Positions 20,555 through 32,796 of a stretch of 64,000 bases of DNA are shown piece after piece. A program made the translations under genes and the position numbers. Each line of letters opens with the position of its first letter. The stretch's first letter is position 1. Source of the DNA: Phragmites australis (taxonomy: Eukaryota > Streptophyta > Magnoliopsida > Poales > Poaceae); the NCBI RefSeq assembly GCF_958298935.1, contig NC_084930.1:25580001-25644000 (forward strand), given 5' to 3'. A model generated the notes under the pieces. The model was not told the DNA's origin and did no database searches. It saw nothing but the letters and a program-made list of their open reading frames with translations.

Positions 20555-23500
20555 ATGGATGTGGAGAGCGGCCGCGGCGCCGTGAGTGCGCGCAGGAAGG
20601 TGAGCCCGGGCAACTTTTTCTTCGATTCCGTCGGAAAGATTATATTTTTGTTTGGTCTGGTGATGGATGTTTTTCGGTTTCTTTCTGTGGTCGCAGTCAT
20701 GGCGGTCGGAACTTTTGCTCGCCTACCAGAGCCTCGGGGTGGTGTACGGCGAGGTGGCGACGTCGCCGCTGTACGTGTACAAGAGCGCCTTCGCCGGCGG
20801 CGACATCGAGCACTCAGAGGGCAACGAGGAGATCTACGGCGTGCTCTCCCTCGTGTTCTGGACGCTCACCCTCATCACGCTCCTCAAGTACGTCGTCGTC
20901 GTGCTGCGCGCCGACGACGACGGCGAGGGCGGCACCTTCGCGCTCTACTCGCTCATATGCCGCCGCGTCCGCGCGGGGCTCCTCCCCAGCGGCGGCGGCG
21001 GCGGCGACGAGCTCATGGAGCGGCGCGACAGCGCGGCGCTGGGCCCCGCGTCGGGCGTGCGCGCGGCGCTGGAGCAGCGCAGGTACCTGCAGTGGCTGCT
21101 GCTGCTGTTCACCCTGCTCGGGACGTCCATGGTCATTGGCGACGGCGTGCTCACCCCTGCTGTCTCCGGTCTCACTTCCCCTCCCCTCATCTGAGCTGTT
21201 ACTGTTGCTTTGGTAGGTGTTCAGAGTCTGATGTTTGTTTGTTGCCCTCTTTGCAGTATTCTCAGCAGTTTCCGGGCTAAAGTTGTCGATGGTCAATGAA
21301 CAGCACCAATGTAGGTCAATTGCTTGCTACAATTTTGTTTACGATTGCTTGATGGCGACATGTTTTACCTTCTAATTCTAATTGAATTGATTATAGGTGC
21401 TGCATGAGTTGTGGAAGCAGTTTCTGAATTGTGTATTCTGTTTTGTCATGTTGATTTGCAGATGTTCTGCTTCCAGTAACATGTGTGATACTGGTAGGCT
21501 TGTTTGCCTTGCAGCACTTCGGCACACACAGGGTCGGGTTTCTCTTTGCGCCCATTGTTTGCTTGTGGCTTCTCAGCATCAGCATCATAGGGGTCTACAA
21601 CATCATCCATTGGAATCCCCATGTGTATAAAGCCCTTTCACCATACTACATGTACAGATTTCTCCAGAAGACTCAAACTGGTGGCTGGATGTCACTGGGT
21701 GGGATCCTTCTCTGTGTAACTGGTAGGGAAAGAAAATAGGCAGTTGCACCCGATTCAACTCCACCGCTTTTCATAAATGATGACGATAAGTTGATTATGT
21801 GAAACTGTTGAAATTATCAGGTTCTGAAGCTATGTATGCGGATCTTGGACATTTCTCACAGTCTTCAATCAAGGTAAGAAATGAGCGTCGTATAACTCCG
21901 ATCATGTTACAAGAGGCTGGCAATGTGCAGTCCTTTGTATGGTGAAAGTGTTCATCCCTATAGGACTCCTAAATGAACAGCCAATTCAACTTCACTGCTT
22001 TTCATAAACGTACAGTCCTTTGTCCTAAATTCTTGTCCCTATGCTCTCGAATGACTTATAATTCTATGCTGGTAAGAGAGTGCAACAGTTAGCTATATTA
22101 CATGTCTAACCAAATAAAGTGAAGACAACTGAATTCATGTGTAGAAAAAGTGTCCTTGTACGCACCATCAATATAGAGGCATTGTATTGTATAAACGTGT
22201 AGTTAGAGACTTATGTTGTCCATTAATGAATTAGTTCAGTAATGCATTGTGTTGATAATGGCTTGTATTTAGAATAAATTTGTATCACGTGTGACAAGAA
22301 ATTTATAAAAATGTTACTAGATTGTGAGTTCACTGTAAACTACTAATGAGGTTTATTTCACAAGGAGGCAGAGAATTCAGACCTTCTGAGCCTGTGTCTG
22401 CGCAACAGCATGTATGACTCAATTCATAAGACAGCTTATTGTCCTTCTAACTTAGAAGACCTGAAGATTGTCTTGTAAAAGAAAAAAAAAACTATATTGT
22501 CTGAAACTGGTTCTAAATCAAAGCATGGCAAGTAGATTCTGGATGAAATGCAAATGAACAAGGAAATCAGATAACATCGTCAAAGAAAAAGCATTTAGTG
22601 GGATTAGTTGGAGTTGAACCTTAATCTTGTGGAAGTGATTAATTAATAAATATTTGAATTACGCAAAATATAGGAATATGACGAAACTTGGATTTGAAAC
22701 TTGCTTATAGTACAAATATCATGTGTCGGTTTAAGTTGTATTAATTGATGAAAACCAATATCCTCTGATTTACTTATGATGGAAGACTTGCTTACAGATG
22801 TAAGACAACCACAGTTATGGAGTGTTGGTTTGCCACAGGTGCTACAGCTCCTTGTCTTGTCAGATAAGGAACAGTGCACAGACCGGCCTGCTAAAAGATT
22901 TCATGGCATTGCACAGAACAGTAGATATCAAACTCTGGTTTAATAAATAATATCAAACTCATGTATAATTCCTCTACTTGTACGTGTATATGCACAGGGA
23001 TGTACATGGATTTGTTTGTGTAGTGAAAATTTCTTCAACATATATTCTGTCTAACCATTCTAAAATGCTAAACAGTTATGCAGCTATTTCGGTGGTTCTT
23101 GTTAAGAGAGCGAATAACATTGGTTGCGGCAGTTTCCCCTTGACTTAGATTTATGTCATATAGAATTATACTTACTTGAAGTGGAAGATTACATGAAGCC
23201 AAAAAGTCAAGACAATTCATTACTTTATTCAGCTGCACTAAAAGCTTGACTCAGACATGTTTGATTTTTTTTTTCTTTCAGTAAATTATTTGATGATAAT
23301 CACCTATTACCTTCATTTAGGAGTCCTATTGGCTGTTCTCTGAAATTTAACCCTAAATTATATTAACACAGATGTCATCATAACAGTGATATTTGAAGAA
23401 ATGTGTATGATATTTCAATTTGGAATGCTTTAGAAACCTCATGATAATTGTTTCTTATTTTCAACAATATAATCCTTAAGATTTGACGCGTGCCTCCTAC

Positions 23501-25485
23501 CTTTTCTGGTTGTTACCGCAAGATAAGTCACATTCCGTTTCAATCTTGCTTTCAACAGATAGCTTTCACATTGGTGGTTTATCCAGCTCTCATACTGGCC
23601 TATATGGGACAAGCAGCTTACATTTCCAGGCATCACAGTTTTGAGAATGACTATCGCATTGGATTCTACGTGTCAGTGCCAGGTACTCTTTCTATTTGCC
23701 TTCTTATTCTCATTGATAAATATTTAGTGATTAAAACATTTCCCCTTCTTTGGTTTTTACTTATACAATAATCTCTTTCTAGAAAAAATCAGATGGCCTG
23801 TTCTGGGGATTGCAATACTTGCAGCTGTAGTTGGGAGCCAAGCGGTTATTACTGGAACATTCTCAGTTATCAAGCAGTGCTGTTCCTTAAATTGCTTCCC
23901 CAGGGTGAAGATCGTGCATACATCCTCTACAGTGCATGGCCAAATATACATACCAGAGATCAATTGGATCTTAATGATACTATGCCTTGCTGTTACTATA
24001 GGCTTCAGAGACACAAAGCACATCGCGAATGCACAAGGTAAAATGTAAAAATATCTGTTAACAACGAGCTTTAACTCTTCCAAAATAACACAGTATACTT
24101 TTTTTTAACATGAACAGTCATGAAAGATATGAACACTTGGCTGTTTTTCTTGTAATTTTGCATCTATTGAAGGTCAACTCCAATTGTTTAGCTGATGTGT
24201 GTTTGGTTCAGGGTTGGCTGTTATAACAGTTATGCTCGTCACAACTTGCTTGATGTCAATAGTTATTGTCCTATGCTGGAACAAGAATATCGTATTTGCT
24301 ATTTGCTTCCTTCTTTTCTTTGGTGCAATTGAAGCGATCTACTTCTCGGCATCCCTTGTGAAGTTTCATGAAGGGGCTTGGGTATCTATCACCCTGTCCT
24401 TCATTTTCTTGATGGTGATGTGCGTGTGGCACTATGGCAGTACAAAGAAGTATGAGTTTGATGTGGAAAACAAAGTCTCAATAAGTTGGCTCTTGAATCT
24501 AGGCCCTTCATTGGGTATTGTTCGTGTCCGAGGCATTAGTCTGATACATACAGAGCTTGTGTCTGGGATTCCTGCCATTTTCTCCCACTTTGTCACCAAT
24601 CTGCCTGCATTTCATCAGGTATCTTGTCATACTTTTTCATATTATTCTTCCTGTTAGATATATATGTATATTGTCTTTTAGTCCTTTGTATTTCCCCATT
24701 GTATAAGGGGCTTCCTGCATATTTCCCCCCAGCTGTACTTGTATATATATTCTTTTATGATGTCTGAACACACTGCTGAATAATTTATATAACTGAAAAT
24801 CAATGTGTGCATCTCTCTAACTTACCGCAATAACTGTGTTTTTGGTCAGGTTGTGGTCTTCCTATGCATTAAATCAGTTTCTGTACCGCATGTCCAACCT
24901 GAGGAGAGATTTTTGGTCGGCCGCATTGGCCTGAAACAATACAGGCTATACAGGGTAGTGGTCCGGTATGGGTACCAGGATGTACAGAAGGATGCCATGG
25001 AGTTTGAGAAGGACCTAGTCAGCAGCATTGCAGAGTTCATCCGCTCTGGGGACTCGGACCAAAATGGCTCTCTGGATGGTGCAGGCAGTCCCTATGAGCG
25101 TCTGTCTTACATCAGTAAAGGCCTTCCATTTCAGGAGGAGGAAGGTGAGCTTGACGGATCACCCGAATCATCCTCTCGTGAGCTGATAAACCTGAACACT
25201 CTATCGAGCAAGTCGAAGAGGGTAAGGTTTGTGCTTCCAGAGAATGCGCAGATCGACAGCGAGGTCCGTGGTGAGCTGCAGGAGCTGACTGCGGCGAGAG
25301 AGGCAGGCATGTCCTTCATAATGGGGCGCTCATATATGAAGGCGAAAAGCGGGTCTGGTCTGATAAAGCGGATTGCCATAAACATTATCTACGAGTTCCT
25401 GACAAGGAATAGTCGAGGCCCTGCCTACGCAGCTAACATACCACATGTTTCCACCCTTGAGGTAGGAATGGTTTGCCAAGTCTGA
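20555..25485 (+). CDS. HAK: KT/HAK/KUP-family potassium transporter (nine exons, 768 aa)
   Basis: Probably a plasma- or endo-membrane K+ transporter of the KT/HAK/KUP family, cluster II, closest in my reading to Arabidopsis KUP8 and possibly to rice HAK24. Exons are 20555-20599, 20697-21168, 21257-21310, 21462-21722, 21821-21873, 23559-23682, 23783-24037, 24212-24618 and 24850-25485. All introns are GT-AG, phases are consistent, and the spliced length is 2307 nt with no internal stop. The start MDVESGRG fits the short acidic N-terminus of the branch. Motifs in order: [12 protein letters not shown] (family usually GVVYGD), [105 protein letters not shown], then a hydrophilic C-tail ending [13 protein letters not shown]. 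About 12 membrane segments are expected from the hydrophobic runs. The family's usual length is about 770-790 aa. Exon 2 is very GC-rich (grass-type gradient). Family membership is secure; the exact orthologue is not. Confidence 0.95.
21963..23326. mobile_element. Candidate non-autonomous TIR element inside HAK intron 5
   Basis: The 15-bp sequence GGACTCCTAAATGAA at 21963-21977 is repeated as its exact reverse complement at 23312-23326. Both ends are flanked outwardly by TA (21961-21962 and 23327-23328). TA duplication is typical of Tc1/mariner-type insertion, but the termini do not match the CTCCCTCC ends of Stowaway. The 1.36-kb interior is AT-rich with no transposase frame. A permuted copy of the adjacent word GAACAGCCAA outside the right end complicates the boundary. 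It lies wholly within the intron, so splicing should be unaffected. Confidence 0.45.
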
Positions 25486-26570
25486 TAGATATTGATATCA
25501 CCATACCCAGCTGCATAGAGGTAGAATTAGAAATAATTCATGTTCTTATACTTGTATATATAAATAAACTATAGAGATAGATGATGATGAAGCAGGACAC
25601 ATAGGCCAGCAGATGCAGATCTTGGGTAGTTTGATAGATGAAGTGTACGTAGTTTTCTCTGTAGTCTCGTTGAGCTCTCTGCTTTTGCTTTTTTCATCTT
25701 CTGTTGTCAACTTGTCATTGTTGTTGTTGAGCAATGATGGTACCCGCAGGAAGGACAAGCAACACGGCATTTTTGTGCGCATGAGTTGGTGTGTGGCCAA
25801 TTGTATTTACGTTTATCAGAATCTGAATAAGTTGATGCTGAAATTGTTTTGGTCAATTCTGAGAGGAGACTGAAAAATGCTACTTGTCACCATGACAATG
25901 TTTTAGTAGATCCGATGGGCAGGCATGATAAATACTTCTTTTTTAGATCAGGCATGATAAAATATTCTCTTTTTAAGATCAGGTATGACAAATATTCTGG
26001 GCAGCTCAATAAATCATCTGGAGATCAATCTGTTTGGCTAGTTTTTTAAGAGAAAAGTGGAAAAAATAAATCTCACTGTTAAAGTTGTGTATTCTAGTTT
26101 GCTTTCTAAAGTGCGTCTATGCTCTTTTAAGAAAGCAAAACAAAAAACAACATTAGTAATGATATAAGTAAGATTTGTGCCATATTTTCCTTTCCTTTCT
26201 ACAGCATAACCATCGTTGCTGACTGATACATATCCCTTCGCTACTAGATCTTGAAGAGACATTATTTTGTACTCTGCTCCCTGTAATGGCAAATATGAGT
26301 CATCCAGGAATCTGCTCCCTGCTTTTTTAGACTACTTAGATTCGAATTCTCTTTGATATAAATTTAGATGTATATTTCTTTTTATTTATAATGTCATATA
26401 GTTCTATCTAGGACGGTCAAGTTTTTTAAATATTTTTAGGTTTAAGTATCAACACATAATAGCATCATATAAAGTTGGCTAAATTTGACATGTCACCGTT
26501 TAGTCTGATGACAGTAGCATATTTGTGCATTGAACCGGACGTCCATTTTATTGTTTTGAAAAAAATCATC
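25486..26570 (+). other. HAK 3' UTR and downstream flank
   Basis: After the TGA stop at 25483-25485 the sequence is AT-rich. An AATAAA at 25563-25568 could be a near polyadenylation signal and further A/T-rich candidates follow to 25900. A minus-strand open frame at 26038-26292 (GYVSVSNDGYAVERKGKYG) reads somewhat protein-like, but I cannot assign it. Confidence 0.4.
25563..25568 (+). terminator. Possible polyadenylation signal of HAK
   Basis: AATAAA 78 bp after the stop codon. Plant signals are loose, so the actual cleavage site is uncertain. Confidence 0.35.
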
Positions 26571-26589
26571 TTTTTTTTTTTGTTTCCTT

Positions 26590-28590
26590 TCAGTTTGCCT
26601 TAGATTCTGTCAGTGATGGGCCTGGCCTGTTCATTCCAGGTCGAAGCAGCCGGTCACTTACACTTTGGGCCTAACAAAGAGCAACACAGGAGACGTGTAA
26701 TCACGTCAGGGCCCACCTCACAGTCTCTCTCACGCACGCCGAGGCGGCGGCACCCGTCACCAACCTATCACATCTCCATGCGCCTTCGCTGTTGTTAGCT
26801 CGATGTTTGGCGCCCTTTTCTGCAACCTTTTGTCCGGTCGACCTGATGACTGATGTGAGCGTGGTCTGATCTGATCCTCTCAACCGTGCTCCTATCATTG
26901 CATATCTAAGGCAAAGAAAATGGAAATTGTTCCGGCCATTTGCGCCCTCGGATGCATCTAGCCTTTTCTTTATTACATATTATCAGCTCATGGCTAAACG
27001 TTAGATATAATACAAATAACTTATGAATATAGAATTCAACCAATAGATAGCTATAACTAAATCACATCTATTCTTAACGAAATAATCCATATCCACCACT
27101 TTTAATGTTTGGCACACCATGAAATTATCCTTCATTTTATCCTCCTTCTATAACCATCTCCAAAATCTTAACCAGAAGGTTCCTGAAAAGTATCTATATA
27201 AAAAGATGTGATTGTTTTTTATTAAAGATCATATCATTATGGCGAAGCCAAATAGTTTAACATAAAGCCATCACCCAAACTAAAATATTTTTCTTCTTAC
27301 TTTCCCCTATGCCACTCAGTCAACTGCCCAACATATGACTAATGCTCCTAGGTTTGTTTATATACCTAAAGCAATCCAGAAAATTCTCCATGTTAAATTG
27401 GAAAAGTCACATTAAAAAAAGATGATCTAGTGGGGATTGTGAAGATTTTGTTTCAAATTAGCCAGAAGCTTAGGCATTCACTAAAAAAAATATTGTTATC
27501 TATGTCAGGTTTATAACTCAAAATAACTAGGTGGGCGGGAAGGTTAAACAATCTTCCCATCAACAAGGTCATGATTGTGCATATTGAAACACGATTCGTG
27601 CTATCCTAGTTCTCACACTCAGCTCGAAAACAAGAGTCGAGGATACAATCTTTCTTATATAATATAGTCGTGCATCTGAATTTATCGATCAATTTCATTT
27701 CGGGAAAAAAATGGCATAACGTGTGAAGCCCCCTATTGAAACTGGATAATAAGGAATGAGTTAGGTGTTTGTCACTTAAAATCATCTTAGATCACCATTA
27801 GCCCTAAAATAGACACATCTTGATTGCCAAAGGGTGAGTACATACTGGCGTTCGGAGATGCCATCAGGTGTAGGTGTAGAGTGTGATCGTGTTAGTGTAG
27901 TGGTGGCCGGCTCGGTGAAGACGAAGGCGACGCAGATGAACTCAATGTAGTTGCAGCGGCACTGTGGTGTGGACGATGACGGCGGCCTTCGCTCCACTAC
28001 AGTGCCCAGACGATCGGTCTAGGGTTTAGGTGTGTAGGGGTGTACGTTAGCTGCATGAGATTGATATTATGGCGCTGTTTGGAACAGGATCGTAACCAAT
28101 AGGTTGGTTAGCCCCGATTAAGGCGTGTGAGAGGAAACGGACCCCTATTTTTTGGTCACGGTAGGGAACACATAAAAACATAAGACCGAGATCAATTCCA
28201 ACATTAGATAGTTGGGACAATCATTTTTGCATCTAGAATAAAGAACAATGTCTTGATGAAAAGGAAAAACTATCAACACTATCTTTTGGTCTTTGAAGGA
28301 GTGACTGGCTGGTCAAGATCTCATCAACAATCCAAGGTTAAAATCAAGGGCATTCCAAACACTTTAAGTACAGAAGGCACCTCATTGGTCCAAGCTTAGA
28401 GTTAATAACTACCTGCACAATGGAAGCATGGATACATCGTGGCTTTTTGGTCTTTGTTCTTTCCAGATCTCAATCTATTGGTCATCGAGTTTGTGTGATG
28501 GTGAAGATATGAGAAAAGTTGTCGAGGAGAGCAAACTTCCTTGTCGATCCCGATTGTCGATCCCGAGAAACGAAGAACCTAGATGCATTT

Positions 28591-28684
<94 letters not shown>

Positions 28685-28830
28685 TGCATGGAGATCGATG
28701 GCGACATGGGTGTGAATCTTGTGATGCTGCATTCAGTGCAATTGCATGTGTACTGATGCGCATCGTGCAAGGATGTTTCCCTGATAAGATTGATGAGCCC
28801 TCCAACAACCTAACGGGGTACGTTTTGCCG
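26590..28830. repeat. Segmental direct duplication, copy 1 (partner 29640-31215)
   Basis: Shares long blocks in the same order with copy 2. The first includes GGCGCCCTTTT.TGCAA, CTTTTGTCCGGTCGAC and GATGACTGAT. The second includes GGGACAATCATTTT, GCATCTAGAAT and ATCTTTTGGTC, then GGGCATTCCAA.CACTTTAAG. The third includes AAAGTTGTCGAGGAGAG and CTTCCTTGTC. The last is GATGAGCCCTCCAACAACCT. Copy 1 is longer: it has an extra piece at about 27780-28190 and the expanded GA microsatellite. No coding sequence is conserved between copies, so the duplicated DNA is probably non-coding or a decayed transposon. Confidence 0.75.
28602..28680. repeat. (GA)n microsatellite, ~39 units, preceded by (CA)n
   Basis: Pure GA dinucleotide over 28602-28680 with an ACACACAC lead-in at 28591-28601. 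Copy 2 has only a short GTGTGTGTGAGAGAGA at the equivalent place, so it expanded after the duplication. Arg-Glu and Ser-Leu open frames across it are artefacts. Confidence 0.97.
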
Positions 28831-29639
28831 TGATGCGTCGTGCCCGTGTATAAGACACAGTAGCCTAAAACCTAGCTATTTCTTATCAACTTGGGTCACT
28901 CAACAAAATTTTATTTGTTGATGATGCACAATTGATTTAATTAAAGTGATGATTTCACACCCCCCCCCCCCTGTTTCTTAATTTGTCGTACACCACATCA
29001 TCTCTCATCCAAATGCCGACGAGCCACTGTCCAGTGTTTAAGATCCCGGTTTAGGAAAAAAAAAGGGACCAGCCGATATGGCCGAATTTCAGAAAATTTC
29101 GGTCCGAAATTCTTTAAAAAAATCAGAATTTTGAGTGAATTTTGATTGAAAATTCCAAATTTGTTCAAAATTGACCAAAAATCATCCAAAATATGCGTGG
29201 CCCACTATTGTCAGCTAAGGCAGGCCTGTGGCAGCTCCATCTCCATGGCCCACGCCTGTCGGCTTGCATGAGGATGATCATGTCACCACGGATGCGTACT
29301 AATAAAAATAAATAAAGAAATTAGAAGAAAATTAGTAGATAATTTTTTTTTTCGGATCTTATCTAAAATCAAACTATGACATCACTCTTAACGTATTCGT
29401 TCGACAGTACACCTGGGACGCATCCACATCCTGAGGCCGATGTATTAGTGGCCAGTATACGGATAGAGGAGGACAAAATAAGGCTAAGTTATAACACGAA
29501 TCCTGAGACTAGCACCAACACAAGCTAACTTATGTGCCACACACTGTTATAGTGCTATAACGATTTACAGTTAGAAAAGATTGGCAAAAACCTGAAACAG
29601 CTTATTAGATGATTCCCGTCCTTTTGTTCCCATCGGCCC
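28831..29639. other. Spacer between duplication copies
   Basis: Contains a C-run at about 28958-28971 and an AT-rich tract around 29070-29180 with TTCGGTCCGAAATT palindrome-like words typical of small grass repeats. No gene recognised. Confidence 0.4.
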
Positions 29640-31215
29640 TTTTTCCTTCCATTTCACTGAGATTGGACCTCCGATGGGCCTGCTGTGCCTCTTTCCTTCC
29701 GATCCCAAGCGGTAACTCTTACTTCGGGCCCAAAAAATATTATAAAGAGCAAAACCGGAGGCGTGTGGTGCTATCATGCGCGGGCCCACCCCGCAGACTG
29801 TTATCAACCAATCACATCTGCACGAACGGTCCGCAGCTCCTCTCGCACCTTTGCTGTTGTTGTTGGCACGATGCTTGGCGCCCTTTTTTGCAAGCTTTTG
29901 TCCGGTCGACCCGATGACTGATATTGCATATCTAGGATGTAACTTTGGCCAGTATTTTTATTACAATATATTTGTAAACTTTAATAAAGTTATAATATTA
30001 CGAAATTGCATTTCAAGACACAATTACATTTCAAACCTACTCCCTCTGGTTACAAATATGGGTCGTTTTAGCCTCCTCAACTATTCTCTAAATATAAGTT
30101 ATTTTTGAACTTTATGCACTTTTTTTTTCTCTTGTTCTCGTCTTGCTTTTGTTTAATAAATGCTACTACTCTCACAAATGAATGAGTTATCTTTTTCAAT
30201 ACAGAATATATGAAGGACAATAAGGTCATTTGATTTACTTTCTTAATCTTTGTGTACAAATCTAAAACGACTTACATTTGCAATCGGAGGGAGTATATAA
30301 TTTGGAAGATATCACATGTTATTCAAAAGTTTGACTAGAAGCTTATTCAAATCGTTAACTATTTGTGACTCGAGGCAGTAAGCAGGAACTTCAACATTCC
30401 GTAAAGGAGATTGTCATCTGAGTTGTTCTACGACTCAAAATTGGGTGGATGAGAAGATTAAACAATCATCCTAATACTTATCCTGCTTAACTCGACAACA
30501 GTAATCAAGAATTCAAAATTTGTTATAAGACAATTTCTAAAAACAACAATATCTTACAAAACAATAGTACAACTGATAGAATTTGTCAATCGACTTAGTT
30601 CCAGGACGATGATATAACGTGTGAATTCCCTACCTGAACCACATAGCAAGGACTGAGCTACTTGGGACAATCATTTTGCATCTAGAATTAACAACGATTT
30701 GTCTTTATGAAAAGGGAAAAGATTACCAACACACTATCTTTTGGTCGTTCAATGAGCTAGTGGTTAGTCAAGATCTCAACAAATACAAGGTTAAGATCAA
30801 AGGGCATTCCAAGCACTTTAAGGAAAGAGGGTACATCATTGGACCAAGCTTATTTAAACACACTAATCGAGAATTAACTAACTACACAGTAGAAGCATGG
30901 ATACATCAATGGCCCTTTGATCTTTCTTCTTTGCTGTGATCTTAGAATCTAGTGGTGTGAGTTGGTGTAATGGTGAAGACATGTGAAAAGTTGTCGAGGA
31001 GAGAGAAACTTCCTTGTCTATCCCGAGAAAGAAGAACCTGGATGCATGTCACAAGTGGTCCTATTGTGTGTGTGTGAGAGAGATGCATGGAGGTGCCGAC
31101 ATGGATGTGAATCTTGCGATGTTACACTGCATGTACTGCATGCTGAACATCGTGCAAGAATCTACGTTGCACGGATATGATCGATGAGCCCTCCAACAAC
31201 CTAACGTGGTACGGT
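29640..31215. repeat. Segmental direct duplication, copy 2
   Basis: Counterpart of 26590-28830, and it ends in the same GATGAGCCCTCCAACAACCT word. It contains a Stowaway MITE at 30040-30293 that is absent from copy 1, so that insertion is younger than the duplication. The 87-codon + frame at 30676-30939 is disrupted in copy 1, so I do not treat it as a gene. Confidence 0.75.
30040..30293. mobile_element. Stowaway MITE (254 bp)
   Basis: The left end CTCCCTCTGGTTACAAATAT and the right end ATTTGCAATCGGAGGGAG are inverted repeats with the family's CTCCCTCCG-type terminus. Both are flanked by the TA target duplication (30038-30039 and 30294-30295). Further complementarity (GTCGTTTTAG / CTAAAACGAC) lies inside. 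It has no coding capacity, as expected for a Tc1/mariner-derived MITE. Confidence 0.9.
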
Positions 31216-31259
31216 TCACTGCTCTATTGCCAGCTGCTCAGCTCTGCCCTAAATATGTA

Positions 31260-31481
31260 GGGTCTGTTTGATAAAGTTTAGTTTGATTCGAGACTTATAT
31301 TGGTTTTAGAGTTTGTATGATAAAATAAAGTAGTTTAAATTTTTATTTTTAGTTTAAAATAAAAATTATATGGCTCAACTAAATATCCTTAATCTACCTA
31401 CAATTCTAGATCTAAATTTTTTTGAGCTATGTTTGATCAGCTCTAAGAAACCTTAGATCTGAAGTTATACCAAACGGGACC
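31260..31481. mobile_element. MITE with GGGTCTGTTTG / CAAACGGGACC ends (~222 bp)
   Basis: The ends GGGTCTGTTTGATAAAGTTT and ATACCAAACGGGACC are imperfect inverted repeats of the GGTCTGTTTGG type common in grass Tourist/Harbinger-like or hAT-like MITEs. The interior is AT-rich and self-complementary. The target duplication is unclear. Confidence 0.6.
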
Positions 31482-31797
31482 ATAGTCATAGAAGCTTAGC
31501 TCTGGCAAATAATTGGATTGCATTAGTTCATGTGTACCATTAGGCATGTTATTGCAATGAATGGCAGATAATTGGAGCACACGTGACAAATTGCTAACTT
31601 AATATGGCGGATAGTCAGAATATCTCTAGGCATTAACAAATCTAGAGATATGCACCATATTATAGGCGGTTGGCTAGGTGACTTAGGAGCAAGTAAAAAG
31701 AAAAAGATCTTGCTTAGGGTGGCTACCCTTTTTTGAATAATTTGGCTATATTGTAATGATATTGCCTTTGATAAAAAAAAAACAATAACCTCTTTGA

Positions 31798-31829
31798 TAT
31801 CTTGATTTCAATAACTAGAAATCAAGATA
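31798..31829. repeat. Small 12-bp hairpin
   Basis: TATCTTGATTTC and GAAATCAAGATA flank an 8-nt loop, just left of the CACTA-like element. Confidence 0.6.
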
Positions 31830-31835
31830 TAGCAA

Positions 31836-32759
31836 TACTACAGAAATAAGCTTATATGTCGGTACATCACTACCGGTTCTTTACGAGCTGACAGTGATGG
31901 AGTATCACTGCCAGTTTATATCAAGGATCGACACTAAAAGGCCATTCAAAAAGAACCGGCAGTGAAACTTGATTATCGCTGCCGGCTCGTGACTAGAGCC
32001 AGCAGTGAAATCTTGACTATCACAGCCGGTTGGTGGCTAGAGTTGGCAGTGATAGTCGTCAAGCATCACTGCCGGTTGGTGGCTAGAGCCAGCAATGATA
32101 GTCAAGGTTTCACTATCAGCTCTAGCCATGAGCCGGCAGTGATAGTATCACTACCGTTTTGTAGCTAGAGTCGGCAGTGATAGTGGATGATAGCTTATTT
32201 TAAAAAATTCATAACTTTTTCATACGAAATTGGATGGGAACAAACTTTATGTCAAAACTGAAGCTCTCGACGAGATCTACAACTTTGTAGTTGAAAAACC
32301 TTTTCATTTGATGTCACTTAGATATCCAAATAATCATTTGAAGTTTCAGATAGAAGATGTCAAAAGGATTGCATATGCTAATTGTATCACTAGTACTTTT
32401 ATGGTGGGATGGTAAGAACATATCGCGCGAGCTGAGAGGTTCCGGGTTCAAGTGCTACGAACCGCACATGCGCGTATTTTGTAGGAAAAATCGCATGAAT
32501 TGTGACTTGCCTGGGCGTGGAGGTTCCTCGGGTGCAATTTTTTTTTTCAATTTTTCCGGCCCCAAAAACATCGATTTGGCGCCCGACTATCACTACCGGC
32601 TGAAGGGCCTTCAGCCGGTAGTGATAACCCCTTCACTGCCGGTCCCCGGGCCGGCAGTGATAGTCGGGGACTATCACTGCCTGTTGCCCACTGCCGGCTC
32701 TAAAACTGGCAGTGAAACCCTTTTATGGGCCGGCAGTGAAGGAGTTTTTTTTAGTAGTG
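31836..32759. mobile_element. CACTA-like non-autonomous element rich in subterminal CCGGCAGTGA motifs
   Basis: The right end reads TTTTTTTTAGTAGTG, the reverse complement of CACTACTAAAAAA. The left end TACTACAGAAATAAG matches CACTACAG-type ends apart from its first base. Both flanks are packed with short motifs of the form CACTGCCGGCTC / GAGCCGGCAGTGA in both orientations (31860-32180 and 32590-32745). This resembles the subterminal transposase-binding repeats of CACTA elements. No transposase frame is present. A 3-bp target duplication was not found, possibly because the left end is eroded. Confidence 0.65.
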
Positions 32760-32796
32760 TAGCTAACTTTTGAAAGGAGACATGAAATGGATTTTT

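Noticed and set aside
20347..20700. 117-codon frame on the - strand across the HAK start
   Set aside because: It overlaps the HAK leader and first intron on the opposite strand and has no family features.
20814..21296. 160-codon frame on the - strand
   Set aside because: It is the antisense shadow of the GC-rich second exon of HAK, which is clearly coding on the + strand.
28428..28833. Several open frames encoding long Arg-Glu or Ser-Leu repeats on both strands
   Set aside because: They are translations of the (GA)n microsatellite at 28602-28680 and have no other coding support.
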